DNA of 64,000 nucleotides, taken from the NCBI GenBank assembly GCA_014529385.2, contig CM043971.1:97928485-97992484 (forward strand), read 5' to 3'. The notes below the pieces were generated by a model that ran no database searches, was not told where the DNA came from, and was given only the letters and a program-made list of their open reading frames with translations. How positions within the stretch are numbered: the first letter of the stretch is position 1; the number at the start of each line of letters is the position of its first letter. Shown piece after piece: positions 21,611 to 33,440 of this stretch. This DNA comes from Adiantum capillus-veneris. Lineage: Eukaryota > Streptophyta > Polypodiopsida > Polypodiales > Pteridaceae. The position numbers and the translations under genes are program-made.

Positions 21611-23734
21611 TTGACACAACTGAAATTTGTGGCTTTCTTGATAACGCATCAGCCACAACATTCTTCTTGCCTTCCACATGTACAATTTGGAAATGAAACA
21701 TGGAGAGAATGTTTGCCCATCGCATATGCTTTTCCGATAGCTTTGACTGTGTCAAAAAGTATCGCAAGGTCTGATGATCTGTTTGGACAACAAAATCAGC
21801 ACCTAGCATATAGTGTTTCCAACTTAAGAGCGCATGAATCACAGGTAGTAACTCTTTTCCATAGACCTACATGGTCATCTCTGGCCCTTGCAAGATTCTG
21901 CTCTCATAGGCTACTATCCTGCCATCTTGTATTAGCACTACACCAATGCTACTGCCACAAGCGTCACATTGAACCACAAATGACTTCTTGAGATCTGGCA
22001 AAACAATGACTGGATCCGAAGTCATCTTTTCCTTTAAGAGATTAAAAGCTGAAATCTCTTTCTGGGTCCATCTGAAAGTGACCTCTTTCTTTTGCAAAGC
22101 ATGTAAAGGTGAAGCAATCTCTGCAAAGTTGCGAATGAATCTTCTATAGTAAGAACATAGCCCTAAGAAGCTACGGACATCGTGCACAGTCCTTAAAGTT
22201 GGCCATGTCTTAATTGCTTCCACCTTCGCAGGATCCATTCGGACACCACCCTCTGATACAATGTGTCCGAGGAAGTGGATCTCTTCCAAGAAGAACTCGC
22301 TTTTCTTGCCATTGATGAGCAATCTGTTCCTACGCAACTCTTCGAGCACAATGGTCAGGTGATGCCTATGCTCCTCTTCATTCTTCGAGTAGACTATCAT
22401 GTCATCAAAGAATGTGCCAACAAAGTTCTGATATGGACGGAAGATCCTATCCATCATCCTATTGAACGTAGCAAGAGCATTCGTAAGACCAAATGGCATC
22501 ACTAAGAACTCGTAGAGACCAAATGTCGTTCTAAACACAGTTTTGTGCACATCCTCAGGCCTAATTCGAATCTGATGGTACCCAATTTTAAGGTCGATAC
22601 TGTTGAAAATCGCCGCACCCTCTAGGGATCAAGAATATCATCAATCCTTGGAATAGGAAACCTATTCTTGATGGTATTCTTATTCAACGCACGGTAGTCA
22701 ATACACATGCGCCACGAGCCATCCTTTTTCTGTACTAAGAGCAAAGGAGAGCAATATGGTGACGAGCTAGACTGAATCAGCCCTTTCTCTAAGAGCTCCT
22801 CCACTTGGCTCGTAATCTCTTTCCGTTGCGCCTCACTAACCCTATACGGTGGCCTATTTGGTGGGCTACAACCTGGCACCAAATCAAGCGCATGATCCTC
22901 GGGCCTCTCTGGCAGTAGTTGAGACGGTAATGAATCAGAAAAACAACCATTAAACTTTTGCAAAAATGCTAGTCTGTCTTTATCTAACACAGATAAATTC
23001 GACTGGCAACTATCTGAAATATCACGTGCAAAAACCAAGTACGCAGAAAGATGATTTTTTATTACAGAAGTGATAGCAGAAGCAGATACAATAGGGACTG
23101 ACTCTCCTTTTAGCTTTACATCCAAGATGTGAGTTTTGCCCCTATGCTGTACAGTGATCTTTTTGTTGTAGGCATCCAAGACTCCATGCACTCGGAACAG
23201 GAACATCCACGGGATCCCCAACAAGACATCACATCCTTCCAGCAGCATGATGTAGAACTCTTCTGTGTCCACATACGACTAAATATACAGACGCAACTTT
23301 CCAATGATGGGAGTAGCGCACTCTGAGTGGCCAGGACATGCCAATCCTGCCTCTGCGGTATACCCCATCTCTTCAGCTCTGATGCCCAGCTTCATAGCTA
23401 ATTATGGCGTGATAAAGTTCGCTTTGGCACCTGGATCAAAGAAGATAAGTGCCATCTGGTCTGTAACTTTACCCCACGCTCTGCATAACTCACTGGTATC
23501 TGTACTAGGCCTGTCGCCCAACATGTCTGGCACTAAACCTCCCGAGGGCATAGACTTCTTTCCTTTCCTGTCCTCTTTGTCATCTAAGTCAGTTGGCCTT
23601 TTCTTTTGTGGACAATTCGTTGCAAAATGACCAGTCTGCTCGCATATAAAGCACTTGTTTTCAGCCATCAAGACCTTCTTTTCCTCGGGCATCTTACGCG
23701 TAAAAGGCTTCCTTTTCTGCTTCCTTGCCTGCAC
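21611..23734 (-). pseudogene. Element A protease, reverse transcriptase and RNase H
   Basis: Minus-strand pol. Markers: CCHC zinc knuckle CFICEQTGHFATNC (about 23653-23612), protease site FFDPGAKANFITP (near 23440-23402, where DSG reads DPG), LLGIPWMF (near 23210), RT finger block [19 protein letters not shown] (near 22750), active site TFFDDMIVYSK (about 22415-22383), and RNase H with VVQCDACGSSIGVVL (near 21980), TDHQTLRYFL (near 21780) and ADALSRKPQ (near 21640). Breaks occur near 23400, 22620-22550 and 21850. Reading stops at 21611, where element B was inserted within the RNase H-integrase linker. Confidence 0.9.
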
Positions 23735-23815
23735 TCTAGAAGTCTCGGCTGAACCTCTGCCTTTATTGAACCTAGCTGGCCCCAGGGACGCTTCAGGAGC
23801 CGCTCTCGTAGAGGG

Positions 23816-25254
23816 CTACTTTGCTGAATTTTTCTTTTGCTGCCCTCCTTTCTCGTTGCTCAGGAACCCACTGTCTTCTCCTTTCAACAAGGCAAGACCA
23901 GTGTTAGCAACTTCCATAAGCTGAGTGAGGGTAGCCACTCTGTTCTTGGTACAGTAATCGCGAAGCCCTTTAGGCAACCCACAACAGTACTTCTCTATCT
24001 GCTCTGTCAATGGCACAAATCTGTAGGAGGTCACTGAGAGTAACGCTTTACAGAACCTCCTATTGTACTCCAGCAATCTCTTGCATGTAGCCGAAGTAAG
24101 CTGGTGCCAATCTGTGATGACGTCGGCTTCAAATTCATCTGACAGCCAAGCAGATGCAAACATTTGCTTGAAGTAAACCCAAGTGGCGGGTGCCTGTCCT
24201 TGCATTAACAATGTCGTCCACCATGTGAGCGCATTGTCCTTTAAGAAAGTGGTAGCTTTTCTTAAGCCTCTGTAAAATTCCCTCCTGCATAAGCTGTATC
24301 AAACTGTTGGAGAAAAGTAAGAGCCTTTGCTTTATCCTCGAAGCCACTAAAGGTGCTGAACTTCACAGCTGCACCTCCTTCTTTGTATGGTTTTGGCTTC
24401 TCTATTGGCCCCAAATTGTCATAGGGGAGCGTCTGCAGCATGGGCACTGTAGTAGGGACCATCTGTGCCCCTTGGTCGTTGAGATTCTGCATCAAAGGTG
24501 CCATATCTGGCTACTGTCCAGAAAAACCAGCCATGCCAAAGTTGACCTGGGGCAACCTAAACTGGCCCTGATTGCTCTGAAAGCCTTGTTGCATGCCAAT
24601 GTTACCATACATGGGGTTTGGCGTCATGCCATGCATACCCCCAAACACTGTTCTCGGCATGTACTGCTGGTTTCCAGGCGCATAACCAGCCATACTTTGG
24701 AACACGGATCCACCCCCGAAATACCCAGGATGTACCGTGGGTGGTGGAAAAACCTGACCATTCAATGCAACATTTTGACCCTGAAAGGTGGTGGGCTGAA
24801 CTGGTAAAACCTGTGGAGTAGAGATCCTCGCCACTTGTTCATGGACAGTAGGGACCTGTTTAGGAGCCTGACATGACTCCGCAACATGTGAATGCTCCCT
24901 ATCCTGCTCAGTCACATGGGGGACCTGGGCTTGAGCCTCAACGAGCTCTGTACACTGAGGGCATTCCCTTGCTTGCTATGACTTTACTGGTGCTTGCAGA
25001 TAATCCATAAACCTGGGATTCTGCACCAACTGAGTAAAGACATTCACAGCAGCAGCTAACTGTATCTTGAACCCATCCTCTTCAAAGTGCCCAGTCATGA
25101 ACCCTTGAACCTATTCTCGTTGTGCATTCACACGAACAAAAGGCGTAGACAGTGGCGGTCATGAACTCTCGCCAACTTCATGCTGTAAAGGAATAGCTTG
25201 TCTACCCTGGGAAGAGCAACCCTCTTCTCTAGCATTGTCTGTCCTGTCAACCAT
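23816..25254 (-). pseudogene. Element A gag
   Basis: Structural capsid gene on the minus strand. The first ATG, at 25254, gives MVDRTDNAREEGCSSQGRQ and lies about 100 bases after the LTR and PBS. Stops follow near 25165 and 25125. A Gln/Pro/Gly-rich segment (24915-24511) precedes the conserved part: FSTFSGFEDKAKALTFLQQF (near 24355), WVYFKQMFASAWLSDEF (near 24180) and LPKGLRDYCTKNRVATLTQL (near 23970), which fit the retrotransposon gag core. A frameshift near 24240 and stops near 24510 and 23816 break it. Confidence 0.85.
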
Positions 25255-25333
25255 AGTGTAATTCCAGGTTCATGTGCTTTGTGTCTTCGCCGCAAACCAA
25301 CCAAGGCTCACTTCTTAAGGAAAAAGTGATCTG

Positions 25334-25351
25334 GTCTCGGCAATGGAACCA
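25334..25351 (-). other. Primer binding site region of element A
   Basis: Directly after the LTR's terminal TTTCA on the minus strand stands TGGTTCCATTGCCGAGACC. A TGG start is expected for any tRNA primer. It is not the initiator Met sequence, and I cannot assign the tRNA. It partly resembles the tRNA-Asp type. Confidence 0.6.
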
Positions 25352-26798
25352 TGAAACCGGCCCGTAGGGTGGTAGTTAGCTGTCACCCGATTCTTTAAAA
25401 CTTGACTATACAGCACAAAGCAATGACTTAAAAGAAACCTGTAACTGAGACTGGAAATTACACTTCAAAACAAAAGCACGGCCAGGAAGCTAGAATGCTC
25501 CCAAGCAGACAGCGACACCTGTAGGCCCCAAAGGTTCACGCCCCTTTCGGTATTTCTTTAATTCTTTAACAAAGAGAATAAAAACCTGTGAATTTCCTAC
25601 AAGCTGTCCCGCATAATCCGAGCTGAATTGCACCTGTTTTGGCCCGATTTCGGTAGCATAACTGTACTAGGTCGCTTCACAATCAGTATCCCCACACAAT
25701 AGATGACTTTCCCGACGCATACGGACACTTTGCAAAACCTGGCGAGAATTTGCAGCATGCCGAATTCTCTATTTTCTGCCCCGAAAATGCAGCAAATCAC
25801 CTCTACAACGGTCCCGTAGCGTCCCCGAACTTCCTAGGGGTATTAGGGACCGTATAGGGCCGAAACCCTAAACTTGCAAAAATACACAGCAAGCTGTAAT
25901 TCCCTGTTTCGGGCTCCGTTTCGCGTGCCGGTCGCATCCGTAGCAAGTCCTCGAGCTCCCGCACCTGTAGGGCTACTTGCCCTTTGAATCGGACGAGATT
26001 TCTCACGTGAAACCTCTCCGAATTCACCTGTACCTGCGTGGGATTAGCCGCTAGCTAATCCAGTACCTGTGCAAGAGGCTCTTGCCTCGGCAATCGTGCA
26101 TGAACCCACATAACTGTACATTGGTCAATTGAAAAGCCCACTAGAGGGGGATAACATACTGCTCATAGGGAAGAGAGAGCAGTGCGTAGCGTGCAGGGCA
26201 TCACTCCTGGCATCGCACTGTACATAAGAGGGAAAGGAAGCACTCCATAGCTCTTAACCTGTGACAGAGAGCTCCAAAATGAGCCTCCTAGCTGTAAATT
26301 CAGCGCTACCTTCTCTTGCATGAGGAAAGTGCACAAAAATGTGCCACTTCACGCGTTTACAGGCCATTTCCCGTTTCGGGGTTGCCGCCTAAAAATCTCC
26401 CAACCGGTTGCCGAGTTGACTTCGCGGCAGAGTAATAAAATGTTCCCCTTGTCATACCGGAGGTAATGACGCGAATACATTTTCAGGTCCAAAATAGCAG
26501 TTCCCTAGATTTTAGGAGATGCTTCCATGGTACTTACACTGGTCATCTGACCATCAATCACCACTGGAACCACATCGAAAAGTGCAATGTCGGCCAGCTA
26601 TCAGGTGATTTATGCTCGTAGCCCCACCGTGGCTAACCTTAGTCCATTTGCCCAACTTCAGTGCTCACTGGCCGTCCGGCCTAGACTCTCATTGTCCGCC
26701 TCACACCATGCAACTCGGGCATTGGCATTTCCAGAGGGGTACTTTAAAACAAGTCAAATAAAATTTCCCCAAAAAGAAATCAACAAGTACTCCTGACA
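25352..26798 (-). repeat. 5' LTR of element A
   Basis: On the minus strand it starts TGTCAGGAGTACTTG and ends CCGGTTTCA, 1447 bases, and matches the outer parts of the 3' LTR. The ACGTG duplication follows at 26799-26803. Confidence 0.92.
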
Positions 26799-26803
26799 AC
26801 GTG

Positions 26804-27407
26804 AGACGATCATTGGAGTGGGCAGGTTACGCCATGGAATTGTGTATGATGTTGGCATTCACAAACAAGAGGATGATCATAGTGTATATGAGTGGGAGTC
26901 CTCGACATTTCCAATCGAAAAGACGATTGATGTCGAAGCAATCAGGTTTTTGGAGAGTCATAGAGTCCTTTACATCTAATCTACAACATAAATAAACTCA
27001 ATTGTACAATTCATGATGGGGGCATTTTCAAACGAGAGGAAGGCCAAAGTGTATGTGAATGGGAGACCTCGGCATTTCCAATCGAAAAGACAATTGATGT
27101 CGATGCAATCGGGTTCTGGGAGAGTCATACAAGCCTCTACATCTACTCTACAACTGAAATACATTCAACTTTACAATTAGGACGGGGCATTTACAAACAA
27201 GAGGACAACCAAATTGTATGTGACTCGGAAACCATGGCCGAAAAGACGATTGATGTCGAAGTAATCAGGTTTATGGAGTCATACGGACCTTCCGAACTAC
27301 TCAACAACAGAAGTAAAAAAAATTCAATTCAACAGCAATGTGCATGTTCGTTAAGTGATATGCATACAAGAGCGAGCACTAATCTTGCAACGACAAATTC
27401 ACAGTAC
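26804..27407 (+). pseudogene. Tandem coding repeat, three ~166-bp units, unknown protein
   Basis: Three degenerate units begin with GGCATT at 26854, 27021 and 27186. Each encodes a similar peptide with KQED (or KREE) and FPIEKTIDVEAI followed by a Phe-x-Glu-Ser motif. The second and third units stay in one frame to a TGA near 27407. The first is offset by two bases and ends in TAA at 26977. The unit length is close to 55 codons, so the repeat probably arose in a protein. The left flank of element A (13751-13817) joins unit 1 in an open frame once A and one TSD copy are removed. I do not recognise the protein. Confidence 0.45.
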
Positions 27408-27877
27408 TGAAGAATAGACGAGCAATCTATTGAGCCCTAAACTTGCAACGACAACGTCACAGTACTGCACAATAGATGAGCAATCTATATAACCGAATAA
27501 TGGCAGAGTTTGAAGGAAACGTGCCTTGTTCAAAAAAGAAAAACCAAATGTTATAAGTTTATCGAGAAGTAGACATTATTTGTTAACATATATTGCGCAA
27601 CTAGGCACAATGCATGTGCAAAATGCTAGTATTTTTTGTAGAAACATCGTACACGGAATGCTTGTGCAATGTGAAAATAAATAAAACCCTTACGTAAGTA
27701 TGGTGTGGAATTGGCACAACTCTCCACATTGTTTATAATACCGTAAGGATTGTGCCTATCCCCCGCCGCTTTTATCCCCTTCAGTGTTGAAGGGGGACTT
27801 ATGCGTTTCCTCTACTGTGAGAGAGACATGGTTTCTGCTTTGAAATAGCTTAATGATAAGAATTTGTTACCTTCAGT
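27408..27877. other. Non-coding stretch
   Basis: AT-rich sequence with a short direct repeat near 27380-27490 (CTTGCAACGACAA then CACAGTACTG, twice, about 60 bases apart). No gene seen. Confidence 0.5.
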
Positions 27878-28348
27878 TTGTTCCATCTAATTCAGGGAGA
27901 ATTCAGGGAGAACTGCAGGCACCCAAGATTGCACCGCTTGGCTTCATTGGACTTCCAAGGGGTGCCGCTCTGTGTTGTTTTGGACGCGTACTACTCCTCG
28001 CAAAATAACGGTACAATAGATGATGTCCTTGTCATAGCGTCTGCAATGAGATGCATATCAGATAAACTTAATACAAAGGGAAAAAGTCTGTCATCGAGGT
28101 CTATTGCCCTTGGCACTTTCTCGGTCGCTGCACATCGCCACGATTTTATGTATTACTTCTTTGCAGCTCTTGCCTCTATAGTCGACTACTCCCAGCCTAG
28201 CAAACGTGGATCGGGCTTCGCCAACCCTCCCTCTATGCCACCAAGGTCTATCGCCCTTGGCACTTACTCGGTCTTTGCACATCGCCACGATTTTGAGTGT
28301 TACTTCTCTGCCGCTTTGGCCTCTATACTCAAATACTTCCAACCTTGA
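27878..28348 (+). CDS. Hypothetical ORF with 147-bp in-frame duplication
   Basis: A 156-codon frame. Residues 1-73 are non-repetitive (LASLDFQGVPLCVVLDAYYS). The rest is one unit repeated: RSIALGTFSVAAHRHDF near residue 74 and RSIALGTYSVFAHRHDF near residue 123. At DNA level the copies start at 28098 and 28245, exactly 147 bases (49 codons) apart, so the frame is kept. A (CT)n array starts 44 bases after the stop. No domain is recognised. It may be a fragment of a host gene or chance coding. Confidence 0.3.
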   Translation: MFHLIQGEFRENCRHPRLHRLASLDFQGVPLCVVLDAYYSSQNNGTIDDVLVIASAMRCISDKLNTKGKSLSSRSIALGTFSVAAHRHDFMYYFFAALASIVDYSQPSKRGSGFANPPSMPPRSIALGTYSVFAHRHDFECYFSAALASILKYFQP

Positions 28349-28389
28349 TTGGGCTTCGCCAACCCTCCCTCTATGTATTATAGAGTTAC

Positions 28390-28391
<2 letters not shown>

Positions 28392-28451
<60 letters not shown>
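28392..28451. repeat. (CT)n microsatellite with duplicated flank
   Basis: About 60 bases of CT. The sequence after it (GGTGCTGCATACCTTATGG) recurs after the CT array at 28970-28994, so array and flank were copied together. Confidence 0.95.
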
Positions 28452-28454
<3 letters not shown>

Positions 28455-28599
28455 GCTGCATACCTTATGGCACTTGAAACCTTGTTGCAAGCAGCACAGA
28501 CTGAAACACTTTCTCACTCTTTGAAAACAGATTCACAATTTTGTAACAATTTGGTCTCATAGGTCATTTGGCCTTTTAAAGACATTAATATAACATTTC

Positions 28600-28602
<3 letters not shown>

Positions 28603-28644
<42 letters not shown>
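28603..28644. repeat. (CT)n microsatellite
   Basis: About 42 bases of CT between unremarkable flanks. Confidence 0.95.
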
Positions 28645-28647
<3 letters not shown>

Positions 28648-28794
28648 ACAACGCGGAGTTTGTTGGAGCAAATCCTTTTGCCTTGCCTCGCTTCCAACTC
28701 CGGTGTGTAAATACCCTTCAATGACTTCAAAATGAAGTCAAAAAACGTTTGGCAACCCCTCTTTACCTTGATTACTCAAATTCAAGGAAATTAT

Positions 28795-28960
28795 TTCAGC
28801 AACAAGGCGATGGCAGTGGCATGAGTCAAACACAAAAACTCCAGCAGCAGAGCAATGGCAGTGGCATGGGTCCTCACGATCATGCAGGCAAACACCAAAA
28901 CTCCAGCAGCAGGGCGATGGCAATGGCATGGGTCCTCACAACCTTGTAGACGGACACAAC
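28795..28960. repeat. Degenerate 62-bp minisatellite
   Basis: Two to three units contain ACTCCAGCAGCAG (28838, 28900) and GGCATGGGTCCTCAC (about 28865, 28927), plus an eroded first unit near 28800. The period is 62 bases. Confidence 0.75.
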
Positions 28961-28969
28961 AATCAAAAT

Positions 28970-29065
28970 CTCTCTCTCTCTCTCTCTCTCTCTCAGGTGC
29001 TGCATACCTTATGGCACTCGAAACCTTGCTGCAAGCAACACAGACTGAAATGCTCTCTCTCTCAC
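28970..29065. repeat. Second copy of CT array plus flank
   Basis: CT array (28970-28994) followed by GGTGCTGCATACCTTATGG and about 50 more matching bases, as at 28392-28520. Confidence 0.85.
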
Positions 29066-29079
29066 ACAATCTCTGAGCA

Positions 29080-32000
29080 GTCGACGGACGAACGCTATAT
29101 GCTTTACTAAGCTAATTTGAGCAATTGCTTTTACCGCTTCTTTTCCAATGCTTACCCACCCGCTTTTTTTAAAAAACCTCTATTTGTGCACCATCCTTCT
29201 CCAACTTCACTATGGCTTGAAATATGTAAATCAGGCACTTTGTTAATCGTGTGTTGGAATTAGGCACGTGGTGGTTTTTCCATTGGTTTGTATGTCGTAG
29301 ATAGGTTTCACCTTGTGAGCACTATTCCAGTAATTTTTGGGATCTTTAGTTATTACATGGTCTTGCCTGTTGAGTGAACATACATTTGCCACCACTTTCG
29401 CCAGTGTGTTTTTGCTGGAAGATAACTTCTTTCATAGGTTCTATTCTGGTAAAGGCTTCGGGCACTGCCCGAGTGTAGGTTCATTTTTCAATTTGGTGGT
29501 GCATCATGTCAAAAAGCTATGTGGCTTTACAAGGAAAACACAAACTCTTCATATTTGTATTTTGCTTTTAGGAGAGGTATATGATTTTCTTTTATTTATC
29601 TTGTGTGAATGCCTACAATGTGCATAAATTCTTCCTAGTTTAATAATAGGGCAAGAAAGAAGTCTAGGAAGGCTGATTATTATACACATACTACGAACGG
29701 AAAATTATTGAAGAGAAAGCAGGCAATCTTCATGTGAGATTTGCAAATTTGGCGTTTGACAAAGAGTTGAGGTACAAAACTGATAGGAATTGAGCTTTAC
29801 ATTTTCGTCTTTTGCATTTGGATTCCTTACACCCATGTGTGTGTCTTCTAATTAATACATTTACATATTAGTTGCATGGCTTGGCTTTACTTCGTTTTTA
29901 TTTAAGAAAACTTTCCTTATATAGCAAGAAGAATCCAACTCTATCCCATTTTTGTGAACTATTCTACAGAACTCTATAATTTCTTGTTGGTAAATTCGCA
30001 AGCAAATTTCTTACCTAATCCACGTTATTTTTTCAAAATTTGATCCCATACTTGGTTGTTATCTATGGGGAATCTATATGTACGGTTTCTTCACAACATG
30101 CAAATATATTCTTTGTTGGCATTCGTGCTTTTGTTTATTGCTCAAAGAATTAGCTACTTGATGAGGGGAGTTTCCGCTGTTGTAATACGATTTGTAGGTT
30201 AATAGGAAGTAAAGCACGACATGACCGGTAGCTGTGTATTCACTGCAAAAGTAACCCCATACTCAGCTTACTATGAATATCCCTTGAAGCCGACATGTCA
30301 GAAATTCCTAAGACATCCCTTCATTTCAAGTGACCATTTCTCTTGACAAACATTTGAAGCTTTTTTGGAAGCTTGATTTATTTGAGAAATGTTATAAATA
30401 GAATTTTTTTGAGAGACCAAAATCCTTTCTGCAAATTCTTGTGCGGCATGGCAATCAACATCATTGACAAGCAGTATCTAACTTTTGTAACCGCTGGAGA
30501 AATAAGACAAGACCTATTACGATCATGTGCATCTAAATTAAGAGGTTCAATAGCCTTGTGTGTTGACTGCTTTATGATATGTAAATGATTGTTACATCCA
30601 ATCACATTATCGCAAACACCCCAAAAAAAAACATAATCCATGAGATAATGAGATGGAGGGAATGCAAGAAATACAAATGGATAAAGAGTTCATAGTTACA
30701 CAGGTGTATGTGCAAGAAAAACAAATTGATGATCATGCAGACAAAGCATGAACTATGGTTATGCACAGAGAAAGGGCACAAAATGTGTGTACCTTGTGTG
30801 TATCTTATATGCAAGCAGAACACAGCCACACACATCACCACTTGCAAGAACTACAAATAGACAAAGAAAAGGTCGATACACAAGATTACACACAAGAAAA
30901 TCAGATGATGATGAATTGTAGATCAAGAGTAGGTGCTAGATATTTGAAATAAATGCTAGGTATCGGTATATTAGGCATGCACGCAAAGTATGACGAAGTG
31001 CATGTCAAGATAAAAAAAATTGGGTGTGTAAATACACTAACCACGTAGATGTATGCATAGGAACAATTGGTTTTGTCGTCAAGTGCTTAGTACAGGCACA
31101 TCCTATGGTCAGATAGAGACCAAGAATACTCATTGTGTAGCTTGTGTGAAGACAAAGATAAGCACCCGGTTTTTCTCCTATGATTTCCATAGTAGCCAAA
31201 CATACAACATCAGACATAGAATCTGCAAGGGAACAAAAACTAGGGTTATCTCTAGAGAGACGCCTTCTGCTCACCTAGTGTTCACGTTGCTAGGGCTCTT
31301 GCCTTTGGACCCTTAAGTGCATTCTCCTCTTAGGGTAGATCACCTGAGGAAGAGGTTCCTAGCTAGTTGATATGAGTTCTCTCCGTCGTTCCCAGCACGT
31401 GGTGCATCAATTAGGTGGCCATGGTGATGCCTACGCGTGGCTCTTGCTCGATGGTACGTGGCCCTCGCCCAACCAAGTTTTATGGCTAATTTTTGGAAGG
31501 GATAAGCACCTCCCCCTGTGGGTCCTTTGATGCGTCAAAAAAGAAACTAGGTAGGCGTGGAAGTTAATGTGAGTGTGCACGACTTGTATCGAAACAGAAA
31601 GCAGCATCCCGATGCTCTTCTACAATTTTTAGCACAACCAAGAACACTATCTCATGCAACAAGCACATGTGGCCAAAGAATAGGTAGACATGTAGATTTA
31701 TGCATAGGAAAAGCAAGTCACATGACCATGTGCACATCATATACTCACAATGATTAACAAAATGTGGCAAATACTAGTAAGTGCGCAAAATGAACACATT
31801 TGACTACACCAAACATGAATACATGTAACAATGATCTCTTAGAGAGAGAGACCACACAATATGCATACCTTATGTGGAGATGCAAAATACACGGGCCACC
31901 AAGAGAGTATGTGGACGCATAAAGTTAAAGATAGCAAGGCAAGAAATCGTGCGCGTAGCACAAGCATGCGATATGCAACCAAATGCAGATTAAGCACAAA

Positions 32001-33440
32001 CCAATAAGAGTGTATGCATGTAACTATAATTACTCAGAGAATGAGTGTATGCAATATGTGGAGCTTTGTGGCAACAAAAATTGACACCCGATTCAAAGCC
32101 AAATTTATGAAAAAGTAACCCAATAGTCTGCAAGGGAATTACACAAAACAAAGTAGCTAGGCCTATATTTCCTTTTTTTAGGAGACGATGTGACAACACA
32201 CCACAGCTAAGGGTTTCCTTCACGCTATACAAATTTGTATAGAAGCTACAAATCAAAGAATAGTTATTTGTCGATATTTATGTAGTTGAGCTTCTTTTTC
32301 TTCCAAGTTATCTCAACTTTTCGCTATTTACTTTTTGAATGCAGTAATATTTTTCAAGAGGAAGCTAGCAGCTCTCTAGCAACAGATCCATCATTGTAGC
32401 ATAAATAAGGAAAAGATGTGCAATACAATTTCATCAACATATCCCTAGATAACTTTGCACCACCGATTAAATCCCCCTTAGCATTTATCTTTGCATAAAT
32501 TGAATCCCCCTTAGCAATTAAAATTATACCATGCAATTCTAAAACTTTTGAAATTTTGGCAAACTTCACACAATTACTATAGTATCCTCCACCAGCAATC
32601 TTATGCACTCTATTTGATGGGGGCACACAATGAATAGTCTCAAGCATCACAATGTTGATGTCGAAAAAATGCAAAGTGCTAGATATCTTTGTGGAAAAAA
32701 ACAGAACGAAGGTCTTTGTTGAAAGCCTGCAATAGAATTTGCTTCCAAGAAAGAGAGAATTGATAGCTCACCTCTCTACAATAACTCAAGCTTTCAACTT
32801 CATGTTCAAATGCATGTAAGAGATCATCATGCACACAAACATTGTGAACATCAACAAGGATATAATCCATGATAGATAATGTGCTATCTGTTCTTTTTTA
32901 TCATTCACAAAATGTGAGCCACATTTTTTTCCTCTTTGTATGTTAATTTGAAAACACACATTTATATTGTTTAAAGATTACTTGCATTTATCATGCTATG
33001 ATGCTTGAGGTTTAATAAAAATTGATATCTGTTCATTTATAAAGATTAATATCTATGGACATTTTAGAGAATATCAAAATTATCATTTAAGTAGGTCTAT
33101 ATATCTGACTATGCATGTAAAGTAAGTTTTTAAAATAGTTGAGTAATAAACACAATACTTGAATTTTTGAAATAGTTTTAAATTGTTGTGTGGCTACATT
33201 TTATCATTAAAATCAGTGTATGTTTGTGTATAGATGTACGTTTTTGTAATACGTAGTATCTTTGTTGTTACTTTAGTTATGTATTCATTGTTCCATGCTT
33301 TCTTGAATAAGTTATTTGAGATGAAAGAAAACGTTGGACCTAGTGATAGAACCAAATTCAAGAAAAAAAAAAGGCACCTAGGATAGAGTGGCATAAGGGA
33401 ACATTTTCTAGGTGGACCCAAGAAACGGGGTCACACATGT
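29080..33440. other. Intergenic stretch without supported genes
   Basis: AT-rich sequence with no gene I can support. Open frames are short. One minus-strand pair (32870-32679 and 32674-32354) reads as ordinary protein (LCYNDGSVARELLASS) but has no recognisable domain. A short duplication of AATCCCCCTTAGCA lies near 32468 and 32504. The only repeat linking this stretch to elsewhere is at about 30100-30225. Confidence 0.45.
30100..30225. repeat. Dispersed repeat, copy 2
   Basis: Same orientation and spacing as about 4515-4680, sharing GGGGAGTTT, TGTAAT and AGGAAGTAAAGCACGACATG. Element identity unknown. Confidence 0.6.

Larger units (their letters stand above)
13818..26798 (-). mobile_element. 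Ty3-gypsy chromovirus A with nested insertion
   Basis: An LTR retrotransposon on the minus strand, bounded by identical ACGTG duplications at 13813-13817 and 26799-26803. Order: 5' LTR (26798-25352), gag, zinc knuckle, protease, RT, RNase H (25254-21611), interruption by element B (21610 to about 18498), integrase and chromodomain (18497-17149), polypurine tract, and 3' LTR (16694-13818). The chromodomain and the RT-RNaseH-integrase order identify a chromovirus. Many stops and frameshifts make it non-functional. Confidence 0.93.

Noticed and set aside
24307-24807. 166-codon plus-strand ORF
   Set aside because: Shadow of element A gag on the opposite strand, where gag motifs are clear.
26854-27340. 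CRISPR-like or satellite array
   Set aside because: Only three degenerate 166-bp units with no spacers. The coding pattern explains them better.
31005-32870. Several minus-strand ORFs between 31.0 and 32.9 kb as exons of one host gene
   Set aside because: Compositionally plausible but without recognised domains or consistent splice sites.
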